DNA of 64,000 bases from Artemia franciscana (taxonomy: Eukaryota; Arthropoda; Branchiopoda; Anostraca; Artemiidae), in contig NC_088863.1 in NCBI RefSeq assembly GCF_032884065.1, forward strand, positions 65,885,469-65,949,468. Direction: 5' to 3'. Numbering within the stretch: the stretch's first letter is position 1; every line of letters begins with the position of its first letter. Position numbers and translations under genes: made by a program. The notes below the pieces were generated by a model. That model worked only from the letters and a program-made list of their open reading frames with translations. It was not told the DNA's origin and ran no database searches. This document shows positions 63,731 to 64,000 of the stretch, one piece after another.

Positions 63731-63876
63731 GGTATTGTATTGTATCGGATTAACGACGCTTCTTGACTACTAAGGTCCCTACGTCGGCCCTGTAGTGCAT
63801 TTCTGCAGCATGATTCGATCTCTTAGTCCCGTATTACCAAGTTAAGGTCAAACCCACTGCACCACCATAGGACGAT
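63731..63876 (-). mobile_element. tRNA-like SINE copy 1, with TACAA-type tail
   Basis: On the minus strand it starts GGTGGTGCAGTGGGTTTGAC (A-box-like), has AGATCGAATCATGC (B-box-like), and ends in repeated ATACA units. It is followed at a 150-bp period by a second copy in the same orientation. Confidence 0.6.
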
Positions 63877-64000
63877 GTATTGTATTGTATTGTATCGAAT
63901 TAACGACGCTTTTTGACTACTAAGGTCCCTGCGTCGGCCCTGCAGTGCATTTCTGCAGCATGATTCGATCTCTTAGTCCCGTATTACCAAGCTAAGGTCA
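63877..64000 (-). mobile_element. tRNA-like SINE copy 2, cut by the window end
   Basis: About 95% identical to copy 1 over the visible part, including GACGC...TTGACTACTAAGGTCCCT and CATGATTCGATCTCTTAGTC on the plus strand. The tail has one more pentamer than copy 1. The head lies beyond the window. Confidence 0.6.

Overview
This is animal nuclear DNA, probably from an arthropod and possibly a branchiopod crustacean such as a brine shrimp. That last guess rests only on the look of the dispersed repeats. The window is AT-rich. Its coding sequence lies in short exons with GT/GC...AG introns. There are no operons or bacterial-type genes, and the rest is dominated by decayed transposable elements, satellites and microsatellites.

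The one real gene I can support is on the minus strand: an EXD3/Nibbler (Mut-7 type) 3'-5' exoribonuclease. I assembled eight exons by hand (59495-59314, 55308-54695, 51324-51129, 47670-47524, 39938-39795, 30331-30207, 26209-25955, 21530-21036). Every splice phase matches, and together they give an open frame of 718 residues plus stop. In order, the protein has an alpha-helical N-terminal region (incomplete), a DEDDy exonuclease domain with all five catalytic residues, and a C-terminal Mut7-C domain with two CxxC pairs. A likely poly(A) signal lies at 20826-20821. The N-terminal exons should lie upstream of 59.5 kb and probably outside the window. The seven introns are 3.4-9.5 kb each and are filled with mobile elements.

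Region by region. 1-8.6 kb: gene-free, with two small MITE-like inverted repeats and a LINE tail. 8.67-12.55 kb: a large foldback (inverted-arm) element whose loop carries a LINE fragment and whose two outer ends both resemble Helitron 3' termini. 12.56-14.48 kb: a satellite of about 270 bp units. 14.5-20.6 kb: LINE endonuclease and reverse-transcriptase debris, a MITE with an 18-bp perfect terminal repeat, and a SINE. 20.8-59.5 kb: the nbr/EXD3 gene. Its introns hold a tRNA-Leu-derived SINE, foldback elements, a 290-bp satellite, a long TC tract, an 18-copy 100-bp minisatellite, PIF/Harbinger debris, several LINE fragments, a 1.77-kb hAT element with a perfect 8-bp target duplication, a hAT transposase pseudogene, and a Helitron-like 3' end between TA tracts. 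59.5-64 kb: SINE copies and an unidentified decayed coding stretch.

Pieces of one LINE family (endonuclease, linker, reverse transcriptase, C-terminus) recur at 8.0, 9.7, 14.5, 18.1, 31.4 and 33.1 kb. At least two other LINE types are present. I found no tRNA, rRNA or CRISPR array. I saw no clearly new biological system; the most unusual structure is the 8.67-12.55 kb foldback element.
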